A stretch of DNA of 64,000 nucleotides from Imbricaverruca yamaguchii (taxonomy: Eukaryota; Arthropoda; Thecostraca; Neoverrucidae). This document shows, piece by piece, positions 12,301-21,244 of this stretch. Both the position numbers and the translations under genes were made by a program. Location: contig JAOTOL010001552.1 of NCBI GenBank assembly GCA_034440575.1, positions 901,001-965,000 on the forward strand, given 5' to 3'. How positions within the stretch are numbered: the first letter of the stretch is position 1; the number at the start of each line of letters is the position of its first letter. Below the pieces are notes generated by a model, which saw only the letters and a program-made list of their open reading frames with translations, was not told the DNA's origin and ran no database searches.

Positions 12301-13195
12301 TTTATTGTCAAAGATTGGCCATGATCTTTTCAATTGTGGATAGGAGCATGAATACTTGTCCAATAACTGATGTGCTGGCTGGATTTTTGTTGTATTCTAT
12401 CCTGTTTTAATATTTCCTAGATATTTACGTAAACTAGTTTTAACAATCCAGTTAGCATTGAGCACAAGACAAGTTTGCAGAATTGAGGACAAGCTGACCT
12501 GAATGTCTAATATTGTGGTTCACATCAACTAAAAAGCAAATAAATATATCTTCCAATGTGTGCTGTAGAAGTGTGAGGGAAATATAACTTACATTGTGAA
12601 AATGAAACGAAAAATATATCCCAAGTTAAGTCTGCACAGTTTTAGCAGCCGTAAGTGTGAAAAAGTTTATTTTAAAAGTTGTAGTTAATGAGCTGGTTAG
12701 TATTAGCTTCCACACACTTTTTGCAAGTGTTGGATGGATCAAGCTGCCCGTAATTTGCCGATACCGGACCACGAGGAGCCGATACACCCATTTCGGGCCC
12801 TGGTGGATAGAGCGTTCCCGACACAAGTAGGCTACGGCCGAACGGATGTCGCACGTAGGTACCCTGATTGTGGTCAATGGCTTTGCGACTCGTCGACTGT
12901 TTTGGGCCACATGGCGGCACCAATCTCTCAGGCCGATTGGTCGCGGATGAAGTGTAGCGACAGGTGCGACTAGAACGCATGGCCTTCCAGTTGGCAGACG
13001 GGCGCCTTACCCCTGGACTACTCGTCTCGGCACTCCGATGGCGGTCATTGCTCACCGAGGGTATACCGGGGCAGGGCAGAGGCAGGCGGGAGCGGCACGT
13101 CTCCACGCCATAGTCGTCGGCAGCCGACACGTGTCGCCAATAGAGGGCCAGACAGAAACTGGCCGCACACCACACACCGGTCAGTAGGCGGCCGC
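234..13195 (-). CDS. SNX13: Sorting nexin 13-like gene, seven exons, both ends missing
   Basis: Family knowledge: SNX13 is a membrane-anchored sorting nexin (N-terminal membrane segment, PXA, RGS, PX, nexin-C) acting at ER/endolysosomal membranes in lipid and cargo handling. Seen here: exons 13056-13195, 11761-11888, 11141-11224, 9930-10029, 7876-7993, 1649-1821 and 234-347 join in one frame (857 bp, about 285 residues) with every intron phase matching. The order is hydrophobic segment, SPIDEQIKQVLQLAFRDF, the DDPEF segment, VDWVPYLTRKLVEDM, FFDLEAELEKK..CRDLVCT, YLRDVSRVLLYQLLP, SPDFINRAIVWL and LRLSDEISEL, which follows vertebrate SNX13 through the PXA domain. The initiator exon was not found; RGS/PX/nexin-C exons lie beyond base 1. 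SNX14 and SNX25 share PXA, but the CRDLVCT and IDW/VDW-PY segments fit SNX13 best. Confidence 0.88.
312..598. repeat. 63-bp minisatellite containing an SNX13 3' splice site
   Basis: About four copies of a 63-bp unit, the last carrying an extra 18-bp internal duplication. On the minus strand each unit has a TTGACCCCAG acceptor-like end followed by TGCAGTGACGTG, identical to the first bases of the exon 234-347. The unit length is a multiple of three, which is why two overlapping plus-strand frames stay open; there is no coding signal there. Confidence 0.9.
655..1385. repeat. 61-bp minisatellite, about 12 copies
   Basis: Near-identical units containing GTCGTCACGTCACCACACCG and variants GGTAAAGAGTGTTG or GGTGGGGAGTGT. 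One unit near 1030-1080 is more diverged. It lies in the SNX13 intron between exons 1649-1821 and 234-347. Confidence 0.92.
1388..1545. repeat. 17-bp tandem repeat
   Basis: Units of GTTCTGCTGCTGTTAAC type, with CGC or AGC endings. It continues the array block about 100 bp past the donor of exon 1649-1821. Confidence 0.85.
1649..1821 (-). CDS. SNX13: SNX13 exon, PXA core
   Basis: Translates to YLRDVSRVLLYQLLPEAEF, then a helical CRIQLAAAVELLSQLALLPL and SQLLTSPDFINRAIVWL. The xPLxxxLSDPDxINxxIxW pattern is diagnostic for the end of the PXA domain. Acceptor CAG at 1822-1824, donor GTGAGA at 1648 downwards; it starts in phase 1 and ends in phase 0. The 58-bp minisatellite begins at the acceptor itself. 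Confidence 0.92.
1822..2485. repeat. 58-bp minisatellite abutting an SNX13 3' splice site
   Basis: About 11 units containing CAGGTCACAATGAGCACAAT and CACCCAGAACAGTGGGCAGT. Read on the minus strand, the unit is a copy of the intron end plus the first exon bases (CCTGCCGGCGGC then AGAC at the exon, GGAC in the repeats). The array therefore derives from the acceptor region of exon 1649-1821. Confidence 0.92.
2486..3000. other. Intronic sequence without recognised feature
   Basis: AT-richer SNX13 intron sequence. No ORF with protein-family resemblance and no repeat structure was seen. Confidence 0.5.
3000..4275. repeat. Dispersed repeat with a tandemly duplicated ~360-bp half
   Basis: Two direct copies (about 3545-3905 and 3908-4270) share AAATCCGCCCACCCCTCCG at one end and ATGACAGGCTAA at the other. 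The part from 3180 to 3520, including GTGTTAACACGCG, recurs in inverted orientation at about 47850-48890, so this is an interspersed, probably non-autonomous element. No coding capacity was recognised. Confidence 0.6.
4276..5190. other. Intronic sequence with fragments of dispersed repeats
   Basis: Contains short GC-rich pieces resembling the 3000-4275 repeat (CGGAATCCGCCCCCTCCAG near 4820) and repeated AGGTCA half-sites. No gene seen. Confidence 0.4.
5195..6125 (-). pseudogene. LINE relic: RNase H domain and C-terminal tail
   Basis: Minus-strand translation gives HEYHDFSRIYTDGSKS, TSIFTAELYAILQAL, HVAFADSLSSLQAL and, after an in-frame stop, FCWIPSHVGLAGNEAAD: the four acidic positions (D, E, D, D) of RNase H. 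Downstream comes a zinc-knuckle-like tail CPRCSNPLTVYHDLVGC. This arrangement is typical of I/Jockey-type non-LTR retrotransposons that carry RNase H. The upstream reverse transcriptase is not present, so it is a truncated, dead copy inside an SNX13 intron. Confidence 0.85.
6556..6633 (-). mobile_element. 54-bp 5'-truncated SINE with 12-bp target-site duplication
   Basis: AGTAACCATGGG flanks the insertion at 6556-6567 and 6622-6633. The 54-bp insert, read on the minus strand, is the 3' end of the tRNA-SINE family seen elsewhere in the window, ending in an AACC-type tail (here CCAAATAACCAA). The perfect duplication shows it was inserted as this short piece. Confidence 0.85.
6745..6940. repeat. 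61-bp tandem repeat, three copies
   Basis: Three copies with ATGACAGCTGGACGGGGTA and GTGCGTCAGAGAA. It lies within an SNX13 intron and is not adjacent to an exon. Confidence 0.8.
6941..7870. other. Intronic sequence without recognised feature
   Basis: SNX13 intron downstream (in transcript sense) of exon 7876-7993. It has CACCACAC-type low complexity near 7260-7500, but no gene or defined repeat. Confidence 0.4.
7876..7993 (-). CDS. SNX13: SNX13 exon, PXA segment 4
   Basis: Translates to EQSEAKSVDLESIFFDLEAE then LEKKRRCRDLVCTVDTYEK and one base of a split codon. The FDLEAELEKxxCRDLVCT core is characteristic of SNX13. Acceptor CAG at 7994-7996, donor GTGAGC at 7875 downwards. A 31-bp repeat array begins about 55 bp upstream in the transcript. 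Confidence 0.88.
8035..8575. repeat. 31-bp minisatellite
   Basis: About 17 copies of a unit containing GTGTACCACACCGGCGGAGT; two longer interruptions carry GTGACTGAATTACAGCGTAG. It begins about 40-55 bp from the acceptor of SNX13 exon 7876-7993. Minus-strand frames through it are open only because of repetition. Confidence 0.92.
8875..9918. repeat. 40-bp GC-rich minisatellite, about 26 copies
   Basis: Highly homogeneous units containing GCGGACGGACCGTCGGTGG and GGGGCTCGGGGGCAGTCT. A CTCTGTGGTAGTCT variant recurs in a higher-order alternation, and a few units are 38-39 bp. It ends 12 bp before the donor of SNX13 exon 9930-10029. Confidence 0.95.
9930..10029 (-). CDS. SNX13: SNX13 exon, PXA segment 3
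   Basis: Translates to VKDVDWVPYLTRKLVEDM then VLHLRMFRQARLKFA, matching the conserved IDWxPYxTxxxVxDFxxHLRxFRKAQ block of SNX13. Acceptor CAG at 10030-10032; donor GTCAGT at 9929 downwards, less canonical than the other donors. The exon ends in phase 0. The 40-bp array 8875-9918 begins 12 bp beyond the donor. Confidence 0.86.
10150..10750. other. Intronic sequence without recognised feature
   Basis: AT-rich intron sequence between the SNX13 exons at 11141 and 10029. Nothing recognisable. Confidence 0.4.
10755..11110. repeat. 41-bp minisatellite, about 9 copies
   Basis: Units contain AATGACGACATTCCTAGAGG and CAGTTACCAGAGGTACC. It lies just past the donor of SNX13 exon 11141-11224. Confidence 0.92.
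11141..11224 (-). CDS. SNX13: SNX13 exon, PXA segment 2
   Basis: Translates to YAEISDDPEFVHQLHQLI followed by QHLIVGLAAR; the S-D-D-x-x-F core matches the SNX13 PXA domain. Acceptor CAG at 11225-11227, donor GTATGC at 11140 downwards. The 84-bp exon starts with one base and ends with two bases of split codons, and both neighbours match. A 41-bp minisatellite begins about 30 bp past the donor. Confidence 0.86.
11536..11715 (+). mobile_element. tRNA-derived SINE, family B
   Basis: A tRNA-like head (GATGACCAAGTGGTTAAGG, leucine/serine-tRNA-like A box) is followed by the body CATTTCCCAATCCCGCGGC and CGCCATTAGCC, ending in AATAAACAAACAAACAAACA. The body recurs at 41037-41212 and 52296-52422, which defines a family. 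Confidence 0.82.
11761..11888 (-). CDS. SNX13: SNX13 exon, start of PXA domain
   Basis: Translates to LVAMAKSPPSELRFDQRYTG then SSPIDEQIKQVLQLAFRDFV and KPW. The xIDExxxQVxQxxxRDxV pattern is the conserved beginning of the PXA domain. The acceptor is CAG at 11889-11891; the donor GTGAGC lies at 11755-11760. It ends in phase 2 (TG), completed to TGG (Trp) by the next exon. Confidence 0.88.
11900..11965. repeat. Short CACAGGTCA-type tandem repeat at SNX13 acceptor
   Basis: Three or four copies of GTCACAGGTCACAG-like sequence lie 15-70 bp upstream (transcript sense) of exon 11761-11888, in its branch-point/polypyrimidine zone. Confidence 0.6.
11966..12720. other. Intronic sequence without recognised feature
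   Basis: Mostly AT-rich SNX13 intron sequence; no gene or repeat family identified. Confidence 0.4.
12865..13040 (-). mobile_element. Diverged tRNA-derived SINE, family A
   Basis: The minus-strand order is tRNA-like head (GAGTAGTCCAGGGGTAAGG) then the body CCGCGACCAATCGGCCTGAG. It is more diverged than the other A copies. It lies about 20 bp from the donor of SNX13 exon 13056-13195. Confidence 0.7.
13056..13195 (-). CDS. SNX13: SNX13 exon with membrane anchor
   Basis: The exon reads GRLLTGVWCAASFCLALYW, a short hydrophobic stretch, then DDYGVETCRSRLPLPCPGIPS, which parallels the region after the membrane anchor in SNX13. The acceptor is the AG at 13196-13197; an in-frame stop lies just upstream, so the exon cannot extend. 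The donor is GTGAGC at 13055 downwards, phase 0, matching the next exon. It is the most 5' exon I can recognise; the Met exon must lie further right. A degenerate minisatellite begins right at its acceptor and a SINE sits about 20 bp past its donor. Confidence 0.75.
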
Positions 13196-13197
13196 CT

Positions 13198-13660
13198 CAG
13201 CACACAGCGACATTGGCACCACAATACACTGCCACAGTAACGCCGCGATACACCTTAACAGTGACGTCACAATACCATGCCACAGTGACGCCACAATACC
13301 CTGCCACAGTGACGCCACAATACATTATCACACTAGTACAACACTGTACTGGCACAGTGACGCCACACTGCACTGTTACACTGGCACCATGATACACTGT
13401 CACAGTGACACCACAATACACAGTCACACTGGTACAACAATGCACTGTCACAGTACCAGCACACTGCACTGTTACACTGGCACCATGATACACTGTCGCA
13501 ATGACACCACAATACACAATACACTGTCATACTGGGGCCACAACACAGTCACAGTAGCACCACAACACACTGTTGCACTGATACCACAACACACTGTCAT
13601 ATTGGTGCAACACTGCACTGTCACAGTGATGCCACAATACACTGTCCCACTGGCCCCTTA
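13198..13660. repeat. Degenerate CACAGTGAC/ACACTG minisatellite at SNX13 acceptor
   Basis: Variable units of roughly 18-24 bp such as ACACTGTCACAGTGACACCA continue up to the acceptor of exon 13056-13195. Confidence 0.85.
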
Positions 13661-14810
13661 ACCCGCGCCGTCTTTCCTGTCAAATCCTCCCATCCCGTCT
13701 CGGGTTGCAGACACCCCTCTAAAATCCAAACTAAGCATGGCATGAAAACGAAAAAGGTTTCAGCGGAAAGCGCTCGACGAGTAGGGTCCAGGTCCACCCC
13801 CAAAAATATTCCCCCAAAAGTGACGTCACCAGTTGAGCTAGATTTTCACTACTTTTCACAACTTGCATTATGTTTTTTACTCTGGGGAGTTCATTTTGGG
13901 GGATATATGAAAAACAAAATTTGTTTGGAATGAGAAAAGGACAGCGAAATCGACCAAGGCTATAATCATTTTGCCCCCCCCATTTTTTTTGTTTATTTCA
14001 AAATGTTGAGTTTTCAATTTGTCTGTAATTTTCCTTCTTCAATGGTTAGAGCAGACCGAGAAATGTTGTTGGAAGTCAACTTGCCCTAATAAAAAAGGAT
14101 TACTTTAGCCAGAATCCTGTGGTTGAACTGCAATATGGCAAATACTCAAAATTTATGTGTAGTCAAAAACGAAAAAAATGACAAATTCAACTCGTACGTT
14201 TTGTGCATCCATAAAGATAAGCAAACGCTGAAAGTTTCATTAAAATATCTGTATCCGTTAAAGCGTGACGACTGGTTGAACTTTTTGCAGGTGACCTCAC
14301 TTGACCTTGACTAACTCGTTGACCCTAGATGACTTTACCTACAAATTTTGAATCAGCATGTCAAATTGATGTGGGAAAAGATATGCCAAATTTGGGCGCA
14401 CTGCCGCGCGCCGTTTGTCCGCTATCCGCGAAAAACCTGGGGGGCGGTTGAAGATCCCCCGAGACGGGACGGGTTAACCTTTATAGGGTTAACCTACCGC
14501 CAGTATTCGGTCGTATACAGAGGGGGGGGGGGTACGACCCCCCTGGTGATTCGAAACCGTGCATGTTACGAAATCGAACCAAAGACCAAAGTTATAGATC
14601 TGGCCGAGATCTCGCGATTGGAATTCAGTATGACCTTCTGATGTCAAAGGTTGACCTTCCAGGTCAGGTCAGGACATGTAATTGATTTTTTTTAAACTTT
14701 TCCTAAGAAAATCATCAGTTACATCGAAACTAGTGTGTAAATATGCACGAAATGCCCGGAAATGTTTATTTGGACCTTGCAAACATAACGACATGTAACA
14801 CGATGTGATC
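13661..14810. other. Unassigned sequence with GC-hairpin repeat
   Basis: No gene seen. Around 14440-14560 there are inverted GC runs and GGTTAACC motifs (for example GTACGACCCCCCT after a G run) reminiscent of the dispersed repeat at 3000-4275. Confidence 0.35.
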
Positions 14811-15100
14811 GGACGGGGACCTTCATAAGTACCAAGTGTCACAAGTACCAAGAGTCATAAGTTCCAAAATATGCCAGATTTGGTTTCATAAGTTCCAAAA
14901 GTTGCCAGATAACTTCCAAAATACTCCAGACAGGGTGAATTCACAAGTACCCAGAGTCATAAGTACCCGGTTTCATAAGTTCCAAAATAGTTCTGAATTC
15001 GACCGCTAGATGACACCGTAAACGCTCAGCGGCACAAGAGCTTACATGCGTGCCGGCAGACGGCAGCACATAAACAATAACAAACGGCTTCAAAATTGTT
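14810..15100 (+). repeat. Dispersed CATAAGTTCC-rich repeat, inverted partner at 34440-34730
   Basis: Repeated CATAAGTTCC and CACAAGTACC motifs, then GTTCTGAATTCGACCGCTAG. The same string of motifs occurs reverse-complemented at 34440-34730, next to the THAP gene start. Confidence 0.8.
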
Positions 15101-16129
15101 GCCATTTGTTGTGAGCTAAGAAATCACCACAATTCCTGACGACTTTTTGCAAAAGGAAAAGCCGTTGGTAATTGGACACGTGGAAGCGCTCCTGCAGTTG
15201 CATCATGATCAAGTTCTTGCGGGGATGGTGCTCAGCCCTTTCATGAGGTTCTGCCACAGACAAGTGAGTACGGTGAGGATGTATTTCTGCTGGTATTTCA
15301 CAAGGCCAAAAAGATATAGATGCCCACCTACCTGCTTACATTGGTTAGGGAAAAGGTAGATATCTGAACATGTTCTGTTTAATGGACACCTCATTTGAGG
15401 CAAATACCTTTGAATATCTCCCACATGATGTTCAGCGCATAAATAAGAAAAATAAGGTGATATTCATAAATGAACAATGAACCTGTTTACAATCCAAATA
15501 TTAAGGGCTGATCACACAGCTCTACCTATTCTTTGTGTATGCGCTAGCAATAATAATAATAATAATAATGACCTGTATTTTGCACCTTTCTCAGTACATA
15601 TCTGGGGTTGGGCGCTAAATGACCAACCATGGTCGATGCGCCCTAAAACCACAATCACGCAGTACATATCTGGGCTACCATACAACACACAATGCCTTCA
15701 TGCATACAGACCAGCAACACAACCAAACTGAGACAGCAACCACTGTGCCATATCTGCTCACTTCACCCTGGGTCATGCACATAAGCCTGATCAGCTCTTT
15801 CCAGTACAATTTATTCCAGCTGTGACCTAAATGTGTGTTTGATGTGGCTTTGATCAGCTTTACTGGCCACCAATAAATCCATAGATGCAAGTTCATATTC
15901 ATACCTAATTTGAGCATGATTTTGTGCAATAATACCCAACCAAGCTATCTCACTCTTACATAGTGCTTTTATAATGGCATTGCTGCTGCCCATGAGGCTA
16001 TGCACAAATAAAAGATGTCTACTTGCCACCAGCATGTGGCATGGCAGCATTCCAAAATCCAAACTCAACCAGATTGGGAATTTCCCAGTTAGGTTTCCCA
16101 ATTTCCCAGTTAGGTTTCCCAAGTAGGTT
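15101..16129. other. Unassigned sequence
   Basis: AT-rich; a short AAT microsatellite lies at 15549-15569. A plus-strand frame near 15147-15359 may be a coding relic of the same element as 34255-34551, but the similarity is weak. Confidence 0.35.
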
Positions 16130-17040
16130 TCCCAATGGGAAACCTACTTTTCAGGTTTGCAGTCAGCATGCAAACAGATTTCCTCAGTACATTTTCAACT
16201 ATGTTTTCATGGACATAATATTTTTTTATGCATGGAATCTATTTACCAGTAACCGAAGGAAAATAATATGTACCTAGTCAGTAGACTTACCTATGTAATA
16301 AGTAATGTACATTGTCATTTTTGGTCACACCAGCATGCAGAAACAAAGATGTGGATGATGGATGGCACCACAAGACAGGGAGTTGTGATGATCAACTCAG
16401 CTTCACCTCTTATAACTCACAGGAGCAATGTGCTTTCCTTTCACTGTTGGTCCAGTGCAAGGCTAGCTAAATGAAAAACAAACAAATAATTCACACTCCA
16501 CCCTCAGCTCAGAGCACACACCTACCTACATATGCAGCCTATTTGATACAGACCCAATACCACTACTGCACCAGTATAGCACATGCCAGTTGGATGTGAT
16601 AGCTGAATGCAAAGCAAAGGATCAGTCAACAATTTTTCCCACTACAAGGTGGTTCGGATGCAGGTTTCTGGAGACACATCACCAAATTTGTAGTCTGGAG
16701 GGCACTGTTCAGTGAGCATGTGCAAGGTTTGACATGTTGTTGGCATTTCTGTTGATTGTGGTTTGATGTGGTGTGTGTTTGGATGTTATCTGTGTGCTTG
16801 ATGGTACAAAAAGTGGCTAGTTTATTTGGTAATAGTAAGTAGAATAACATGTTTGGTGGATGTTTTCTTTAATCTTGTATTCCTTTTTAGTGGCATTTTT
16901 CTTCCTTCTGCATGTTTTTGTCAGAGTACATGAGGAATCCATTCTATCCAGTATGAACATGGAGTGCAAAAAATGTTTTAAGGGATGAAATCGCTAAAGA
17001 AGAGCCTTAATTCCCACCCTGCTTTCAACACACTCCATGA
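16130..17040. repeat. Dispersed repeat, inverted partner at 35280-36230
   Basis: Segment after segment (for example ACAGGGAGTTGTGATGATCA, GAGCAATGTGCTTTCCTTTC, CATGTTTGGTGGATGTTTTC) recurs in reverse complement and in the mirrored order at 35280-36230, inside the THAP gene intron. The copies differ by substitutions and small indels. Confidence 0.85.
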
Positions 17041-17261
17041 TTGCGAGAGTACCTAGGAACCTTGACTAGCCTTTTCAAGCAGGAGTGATGGGCTATACAG
17101 ACTTAGCGGAAACTCGTTTCACATCCACAGTGTTCCACAATTCACACCCATATAGGGGACAGTATATCTTAAACAGCCTAACTAGCATGAGCTTGTCTGC
17201 ACATCCTAGCAGCACAGAGCATGTTTACCTGGTAATACAATGCATGTCTGGTCCTCTGCAT

Positions 17262-17935
17262 ATCTCTGCAAAGAAGGATTTAGGTATTATTCTAAACACA
17301 AAATTTGGGCATCAGAACAGATGAAGGAAGCCAGGAAGAAAGCACTGAGAATTCTCAGGGCAATAAATAGGAATGTATCATACAGGAATGAGGAAGTCTT
17401 CAGGAAGCTTTACTGTGCATATGTCAGGCCAAATTTGGAATACTGTATCCAAGCTTGGTCTCCTAGCCATGAAAAGATTGTTGGCTTTTAGAGAGAGTAT
17501 AAAAGAGGGCTACAAAAATGGTTAATGGTATAAGCAACCTGGTATATGATGAAAGATTAAAGAAATTGAATATGTTTTCACTTAGACATAGAAGGCTGAG
17601 AGGAGATCTAATCGAGGTCTTTAAATTTGTCCATGGTCTGGAGAGGGGATATCTTGGGGAAGTGTTTGAATTGAACAGAAATGATGCAATTAGAGGTCAT
17701 CAATTCAAAATTAAAGTTGACCACAGCAGAACAAGGTTAAGGCAGACTTTCTTCACCAACAGGGTAGTAGAACATTGGAACCAGCTGCCAGAAAACATTG
17801 TCAGTAGCAGCACATTGAACATCTTTAAAAACAGCAGACAATCATTATAGGAATACAGGGCTTGCTTTTCAGTATTACAGGGAGGGCTGATTGACAGATT
17901 TTGTGTGCAACTGGTTCAGTGTACAGAGTGCAACC
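17262..17935 (+). pseudogene. 5'-truncated CR1-like LINE fragment
   Basis: A diverged second copy of the 3' part of the element at 18300-20728: AINRNVSYRNEEVFRKLYCA, NLEYCIQAWSPSHEK and RTRLRQTFFTNRVVEHWNQL. Indels break the frame. It ends in the same 3' untranslated sequence. Confidence 0.88.
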
Positions 17936-17944
17936 AAGAATGGC

Positions 17945-18305
17945 CCTTGTGGCTCATAGTTGCACTAATCTTTTATGTCTTTATATCTGCACAATCACTC
18001 ATGTTGCATTCAATTTTGTGCCCCAGATATCTGAACTTCTGGACCCATGTAAGCAGTTTTCCACAGAGGAGTACTTGTGGCCCTTGGCAACACATCAGAT
18101 GTGATGATGAGTATGGTCTTTGAGGGCAAAACACCATACAGACAGTCTTTTCAACATTAAGTTTCTCATCCATTGAGGCCACAAAGGTCTCACATGACCT
18201 AACTAGCACCTGATGTCCTGCCCTAGTGGGGGCCAGCAGAACAATGTCATCAGCATATCCCAGAACATTTACAGCATGCAGTCCAACATTGGCTCCCCAT
18301 CGTGC
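17945..18305 (-). pseudogene. Decayed LINE reverse transcriptase, 3' part
   Basis: The minus strand encodes LGYADDIVLLAPTRAGHQ-type sequence (the catalytic Y-A-D-D box), then LNVEKTVCMVFCPQRP and FRYLGHKIE. It continues the RT begun at 20735-21240. The two parts were separated by the CR1-like insertion. Stops show it is dead. Confidence 0.78.
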
Positions 18306-20728
18306 AAAATGTTCAGGAAATGCCTTGAAGAGGACCTGTTCTTACACCAGTTTGTATCGGAACCTACCAGGCATGGTTCATTCTTGGACCTTGTATTCTC
18401 GGATTTAAGTGACTTGGTTCAAGACTTGACTGTAGGCGAAACTCTGGGTAAAAGTGACCATAACATAGTTAGATTCAAGGCACATGTAGGGGAAATTATC
18501 AAGGATAATTTGGTAAAGGTTCCAAATTTCAACAGAGCAGACTTTAACGGCATGAGAGCGGCTTTAAGTGCCATCAGATGGGAAGAAGAATTCTCCAATT
18601 TAAATGCCTGTGAAATGTGGGAAAAGTTCAAATCTTACTTAAAGGAAACTCAGATTAGACATGTCCCCCAAAAGCAAAGACGCAAAAGAAGGGTAGGAAA
18701 GCCAGCATGGCTTACACCAGACGTGATAAAAGCAATTAAGGCTAAGAAAACTGCATTTAGAGTTTTTAAAGAAGCCTCAAATGTCATTAATCTAAAGGCG
18801 TATCAAAAAGCTAGAGACACTGTGAAGCAAAAAACCAGAGCAGCAAAGCGAGCAAAGGAACTGGATTTAGCTAGAAACTGTAATGGGGACAGTAAAAAGT
18901 TCTTTAGTTTCTACAAGCTGAGTAAAGTTTCTAACACAATTGGTCCACTGGAAGTAAACGGGACTACACTGGGTGAGGATAGTGAGATGGTTGAGGAGCT
19001 GAGCAAGCAGTTCAAATCAGTGTTTACATTGGAAGATATGACCAATCTGCCGACCGTACACCATAGTTCAGTTACATGGGATCTGACAAATGATGTTGAT
19101 TTCATTGGTAGTGATGTTGTTTACAATCATATCAGGAAAATAAAGCCAAATAAGGCAGCAGGACCTGATGATATTTATGCTAGGGTGTTGCGGGAAACTG
19201 AAAATGAACTGGCATTTCCACTTAGTATAATATTTTGTAGATCAGTTTCACATAATGAAATTCCAACCGATTGGAAAAGGGCAAATGTAGTTCCTATTTT
19301 CAAGAAAGGAGAAAGAGGGAAAGTTGAAAACTATAGGCCAATAAGTCTCACATCCCTAGTCTGCAAGGTACTCGAATCAATTATCAAGGATAGAATATTT
19401 AGTTATCTGGAAGGTAGCAGATTGATTCAAGATACTCAACATGGATTTAGAAAAGGACGATCGTGTCTCACAAACCTCTTGGACTTTTTGAACTTCGCCA
19501 CAGAACAATTTGATCAGGGAAATCAGGTTGATGTAGCATATCTTGACTTTAGTAAGGCCTTTGACAAGGTACCCCATAAACGGTTAATGATACAGCTTCA
19601 GTCCCATGGTATTGCAGGTAGCATCTTAAAATGGATAGAGTTGTGGCTTTCAGATAGACAGCAAAGAGTGATGCTAAATGGTACAAAGTCATCATGGCAA
19701 AATGTTCTTAGTGGAGTCCCCCAGGGGTCAGTACTAGGGCCATTACTGTTCATTATATTTGTAAATAACATTGAAAGTGGCCTAAGCAGTAAAGTTTTGA
19801 AATTTGCAGATGATTTGAAGGTCTTTAGGGCAATAACAGGTCAGGATGAGCATATCTCGCTGCAAAAAGACTTAGACGAACTTGTGAAGTGGTCCGAAGA
19901 ATGGCAAATGAAATTTAACTTTGATAAGTGCAAAATCATGCATGTAGGTAAGCAGCATATGAAGGCTCCATACTTGATGGGTGGCCAAGTGCTATCAGTG
20001 ACTCAACAGGAGAAGGATTTAGGTGTTATTCTGAACACAAAATTGGGGGCATCAGAACAGACCAAGGAAGCCAGGAAGAAGGCACTGAGAATGCTCGGGG
20101 CAATAAATAGGAATGTATCATACAGAAGTGAGGAAGTGATCAGGAAGCTTTACTGTGCATACGTCAGGCCAGATTTGGAATACTGCATCCAAGCTTGGTC
20201 TCCTAGCTATGAAAAAGATTGTTGGCTTTTAGAGAGAGTACAAAAGAGGGCTACAAAAATGGTTAATGGCATAAGCAACCTGGCATATGAGGAAAGATTG
20301 AAGAAATTGAATATGTTTTCACTTAGATATAGAAGGCTGAGAGGAGATCTCATCGAGGTCTTTAAATTTGTCAATGGTCTGGAGAGGGGATACCTTGGGG
20401 AAATGTTTGAATTTAACAGAAATGATGCAATTAGAGGTCATAAATTCAAAATTAAAATTAACCACAGCAGAACAAGGTTAAGGCAAACTTTCTTCACCAA
20501 CAGGGTAGTGGAACACTGGAACCAGCTGCCAGAAAACATCGTCAGTAGCAGAACATTGAACATCTTTAAAAACAGCATAGACAATCATTATAAGAATAGA
20601 GGGCTTGCTTTTCAGTATTACAGGGAGGGCTGATTGGCAGATTTGGTGGGCAACTGGTTCAGTGTACAGAGTGCAACCAAGAAGGGCCCTTGTGGCTCAG
20701 AGTTGCACTGATCTTTTATGTCTTTATG
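18300..20728 (+). mobile_element. CR1-like non-LTR retrotransposon, 5'-truncated, ORF intact
   Basis: One open frame runs to the stop at 20631-20633. In order: the end of an AP-like endonuclease (VSEPTRHGSFLDLVFSDL), then reverse transcriptase with AYLDFSKAFDKVPHKRL, GVPQGSVLGPLLFIIFVNNI and the catalytic FADD in LKFADDLKVF, then the conserved C-terminal YVRPDLEYCIQAWSP and HWNQLPENIV. The 3' end has TTTATGTC repeats at 20713-20740, the octamer-type tail expected of CR1-group elements. The first ~30 codons of the open frame (18213-18305) belong to the LINE it landed in. The uninterrupted frame suggests a fairly recent insertion; the missing 5' end makes it non-autonomous. Confidence 0.9.
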
Positions 20729-20734
20729 TCTTTA

Positions 20735-21240
20735 TGTCTTTATGACAACCCACATGAGTCTTCTGCAAATCATATAAAAGCTTATCTATGCACACATTAA
20801 ACAGCAGAGGTCAGGTATTTCCCCTTGTCTGACACCATTCTTAATAGAAAATTATTCTGATCTACTGTCAGCCCACCTCACTCCCATCTGTTGGGACCGA
20901 TACCATGTAATTAGAAGTCTGAGGTATGCTGTCGGGACACCTGTCAGCTAGTATTTGAAAAAGCTTTGCATGACAAACTGTCAAATGCCTTGCTGGCATC
21001 TAAGAAGCAGGCATAGACTGGGCTACCCTGCCTGGCATAGTGGTGAATAGTTTCCTCGAGAACATATGTAGCCTGGGTGGTGGAGTGTCCAGCTTTGAAG
21101 CCAAACTGAGCATCATTTGTATGGAAAAATGGCTCCAGCCATTCTACAAGGATGAGCTCCAGCACTTCAGATATGCTGGTAGAGAGTGCTGCACTGCACC
21201 TAATCTTCCAGGAGCAGTGCTTAAGGAAACCATAAGGAAG
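20735..21240 (-). pseudogene. Decayed LINE reverse transcriptase, 5' part
   Basis: The minus strand reads EWLEPFFHTNDAQFGFKAGH then VYACFLDASKAFD, the first RT blocks including one catalytic Asp; frameshifts and stops follow. It pairs with 17945-18305 across the inserted CR1-like element. The clade was not determined. Confidence 0.82.
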
Positions 21241-21244
21241 TGAT

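Noticed and set aside
12672..13175. 167-codon minus-strand frame as one protein
   Set aside because: Only 13056-13195 matches SNX13; the rest runs through the donor site into a SINE.
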